A DNA stretch of 7,321 nucleotides from a bacterium BMS3Bbin07. GTDB taxonomy: Bacteria > Nitrospirota > Thermodesulfovibrionia > Thermodesulfovibrionales > JdFR-85. The position numbers and the translations under genes were made by a program. Every line of letters starts with the position of its first letter. Within the stretch, counting starts at the first letter, position 1. Shown piece after piece: positions 6,619 to 7,321 of the stretch. The notes under the pieces are model-generated. The model was not told the origin of the DNA, made no database searches, and saw only the letters and a program-made list of their open reading frames with translations. The stretch lies in NCBI GenBank assembly GCA_002898135.1, contig BDTQ01000153.1, forward strand, positions 1-7,321, written 5' to 3'.

Positions 6619-6750
6619 AAGCTACTGTCGTGTCAACTGTCATTCCGGCTTGTCCGGAATCAAAGAGGGATATGATTCCCGACGTAGCGGGAATGACAAT
6701 TCAAACACCCCGACACTACCTAAGGTTGACATGACGCTGCTGTTAAAAAA
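6619..6750. terminator. Convergent intergenic region, possible bidirectional transcription end
   Basis: This 132-bp gap separates two convergent stop codons and must end transcripts from both sides. Its only strong structures are the two stems of the palindromic repeat. Neither is followed directly by a T-run on the plus strand, although AAAAAA at 6745-6750 would give a run of U only for transcripts read the other way, and it lies before the stems in that direction. A classical intrinsic terminator is therefore not proven. Confidence 0.35.
6638..6698. repeat. TGTCATTCC double-hairpin palindromic repeat
   Basis: The ends TGTCATTCC (6638-6646) and GGAATGACA (6690-6698) are perfect inverted repeats. 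Inside are two hairpins: ATTCCGG/CCGGAAT (6642-6660, loop of 5) and ATTCCCG/CGGGAAT (6675-6694, loop of 6). The element can therefore fold as two short stems or one long imperfect one. This form is typical of dispersed palindromic intergenic repeats. It sits 19 bp after the lysC stop and 52 bp from the stop of the convergent CBS gene. Confidence 0.8.
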
Positions 6751-7197
6751 TCATATCTTCTCCTCTGCTTTAAGCTCAAAAATATCGAGCAGATTTATTG
6801 AGGCAAGGAGCTTTCCTTTGGCATCAACAACGGGGATAACCTTCAGTCTGTGATCTATCATCTTTTTAATCAAACTGTTCAGCTCCTCTTCCGGCTGAGT
6901 CGTAATAACAGACCTGGTCATGATATCAGCGGCCTTTTCAGCCATAAAGGTCGAGAGTATCGACCTTCCAGGCATATGCCTTTCACCGTGATATACCCCC
7001 CCGGCGAGGAGGTGCCTTGATATATCGCCAAGGGATATTATTCCGGTAAGTATACCTTCCCTGGCAATCACGTACACGGCCCTGTCCCTCTGAAAAGCGA
7101 GCATCTTCTCCACCACCTCATCAATAGTTGCATCATCGTCAACAGTGATGGGCCTTATGTTTTTAATCAAACCAAGCAAATCCTCTACCCTTTTCAT
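6751..7197 (-). CDS. Protein with a pair of CBS domains
   Basis: This 148-residue protein consists almost entirely of a CBS-domain pair (Bateman module). CBS1 is at about residues 9-66 (PITVDDDATIDEVVEKML through GIISLGDISRHLL), and CBS2 is at about 87-143 (AADIMTRSVITTQPEEEL through LASINLLDIFEL). No catalytic or membrane segment is visible. Such modules usually sense adenine nucleotides (AMP, ATP, SAM) and regulate a partner. The ATG at 7197 has AAAGGAGGT ending 5 bases away; the GTG one codon earlier is too close to it. The ATG overlaps the stop of the upstream antiporter gene by one base (TGATG), and its ribosome binding site lies inside that gene, so the two are translationally coupled. 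A role in adjusting the antiporter is inferred from this arrangement only. Confidence 0.88.
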   Translation of the reverse strand: MKRVEDLLGLIKNIRPITVDDDATIDEVVEKMLAFQRDRAVYVIAREGILTGIISLGDISRHLLAGGVYHGERHMPGRSILSTFMAEKAADIMTRSVITTQPEEELNSLIKKMIDHRLKVIPVVDAKGKLLASINLLDIFELKAEEKI

Positions 7198-7321
7198 CAC
7201 TCACCTCCTTTGAGTTCCCCTGCCCTCCTGAGGGAAAACTTTGCAATGTGTGGACCAATAATTTCATGAATTGCAGTGGCGCCGATTGTTACATTCAGTA
7301 TTATATTCCCCACATCCTCAA
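7197..7321 (-). CDS. C-terminal end of a probable cation:proton antiporter (runs off right edge)
   Basis: Only the last 40 residues are inside the window; I translated them by hand from the minus strand. They include NIILNVTIGATAIHEIIG, then PHIAKFSLRRAGELKGGE and TGA. The pattern of a small-residue-rich hydrophobic helix, then His-Glu-Ile-Ile-Gly-Pro, then a basic amphipathic tail resembles the C-terminal end of CPA-family Na+(K+)/H+ antiporters, inner-membrane proteins. The hydrophobic stretch would be the end of the last membrane helix and the tail would be cytoplasmic. The stop overlaps the CBS gene start by one base. Too little is visible to choose a subfamily, and another transporter type is possible. 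Confidence 0.55.
   Translation of the reverse strand, partial: EDVGNIILNVTIGATAIHEIIGPHIAKFSLRRAGELKGGE
7203..7211 (-). promoter_or_regulatory. Ribosome binding site of the CBS gene inside the upstream gene
   Basis: The minus strand reads AAAGGAGGT, a near-perfect Shine-Dalgarno encoding the Lys-Gly-Gly end of the antiporter. It is 2 bases from a GTG and 5 bases from the ATG, which favours the ATG at 7197 as the real start. Confidence 0.8.

Noticed and set aside
6587..6853. Plus-strand 88-residue open frame spanning the end of lysC, the palindrome and the end of the CBS gene.
   Set aside because: It overlaps two real genes and runs through a repeat; no ribosome binding site or recognisable protein pattern.

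Overview
The window looks like a chromosomal segment from an anaerobic-type bacterium of moderate GC content. The gene style suggests Nitrospirota (Thermodesulfovibrio-like) or a deltaproteobacterial-type lineage. The grounds are a zinc-ribbon threonine synthase beside a canonical one, an ApgM-type 'proposed homoserine kinase' in place of ThrB, a CysO/MoaD-like sulfur carrier joined to a NIL domain, and dispersed CGCAGAT and TGTCATTCC palindromic repeats. The taxonomic call is an inference from gene content, not from a marker gene.

Layout. (1) Positions 1-788, minus strand: the N-terminal part of the potassium channel regulator TrkA, running off the left edge. It has an extended -10 promoter so close to the ATG that its mRNA may be leaderless. 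(2) Positions 789-976: a divergent intergenic region with a weak candidate promoter for the plus-strand operon. (3) Positions 977-6618, plus strand: an aspartate-family amino acid cluster. Its genes are a zinc-ribbon threonine synthase paralogue, a CysO-NIL fusion, a canonical threonine synthase, an ApgM-family enzyme (probable homoserine kinase) and a two-ACT-domain aspartokinase. A 159-bp repeat element with 10-bp-periodic inverted arms lies between the ApgM-like gene and lysC. (4) Positions 6638-6698: a 61-bp double-hairpin palindrome between convergent genes. (5) Positions 6751-7321, minus strand: a paired-CBS-domain protein translationally coupled to the 3' end of a probable cation:proton antiporter.

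How the genes work together. LysC commits aspartate to the Lys/Thr/Met pathway. The ApgM-like enzyme is the best candidate for making O-phosphohomoserine, and the canonical ThrC converts that to threonine. The second ThrC-like PLP enzyme sits directly beside a ubiquitin-like sulfur carrier fused to a NIL domain. In other organisms both carrier and NIL families are tied to cysteine, homocysteine or methionine biosynthesis. The most interesting hypothesis is that these two genes form a protein-thiocarboxylate route to homocysteine (or cysteine) inside a threonine operon. The two flanking minus-strand loci (TrkA and antiporter/CBS) concern monovalent cation homeostasis and are not obviously related.

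Two genes (the CysO-NIL fusion and lysC) carry a convincing in-frame internal ribosome binding site plus ATG at a domain boundary, so each may yield two proteins. No tRNA, rRNA, CRISPR array or transposase gene was seen.
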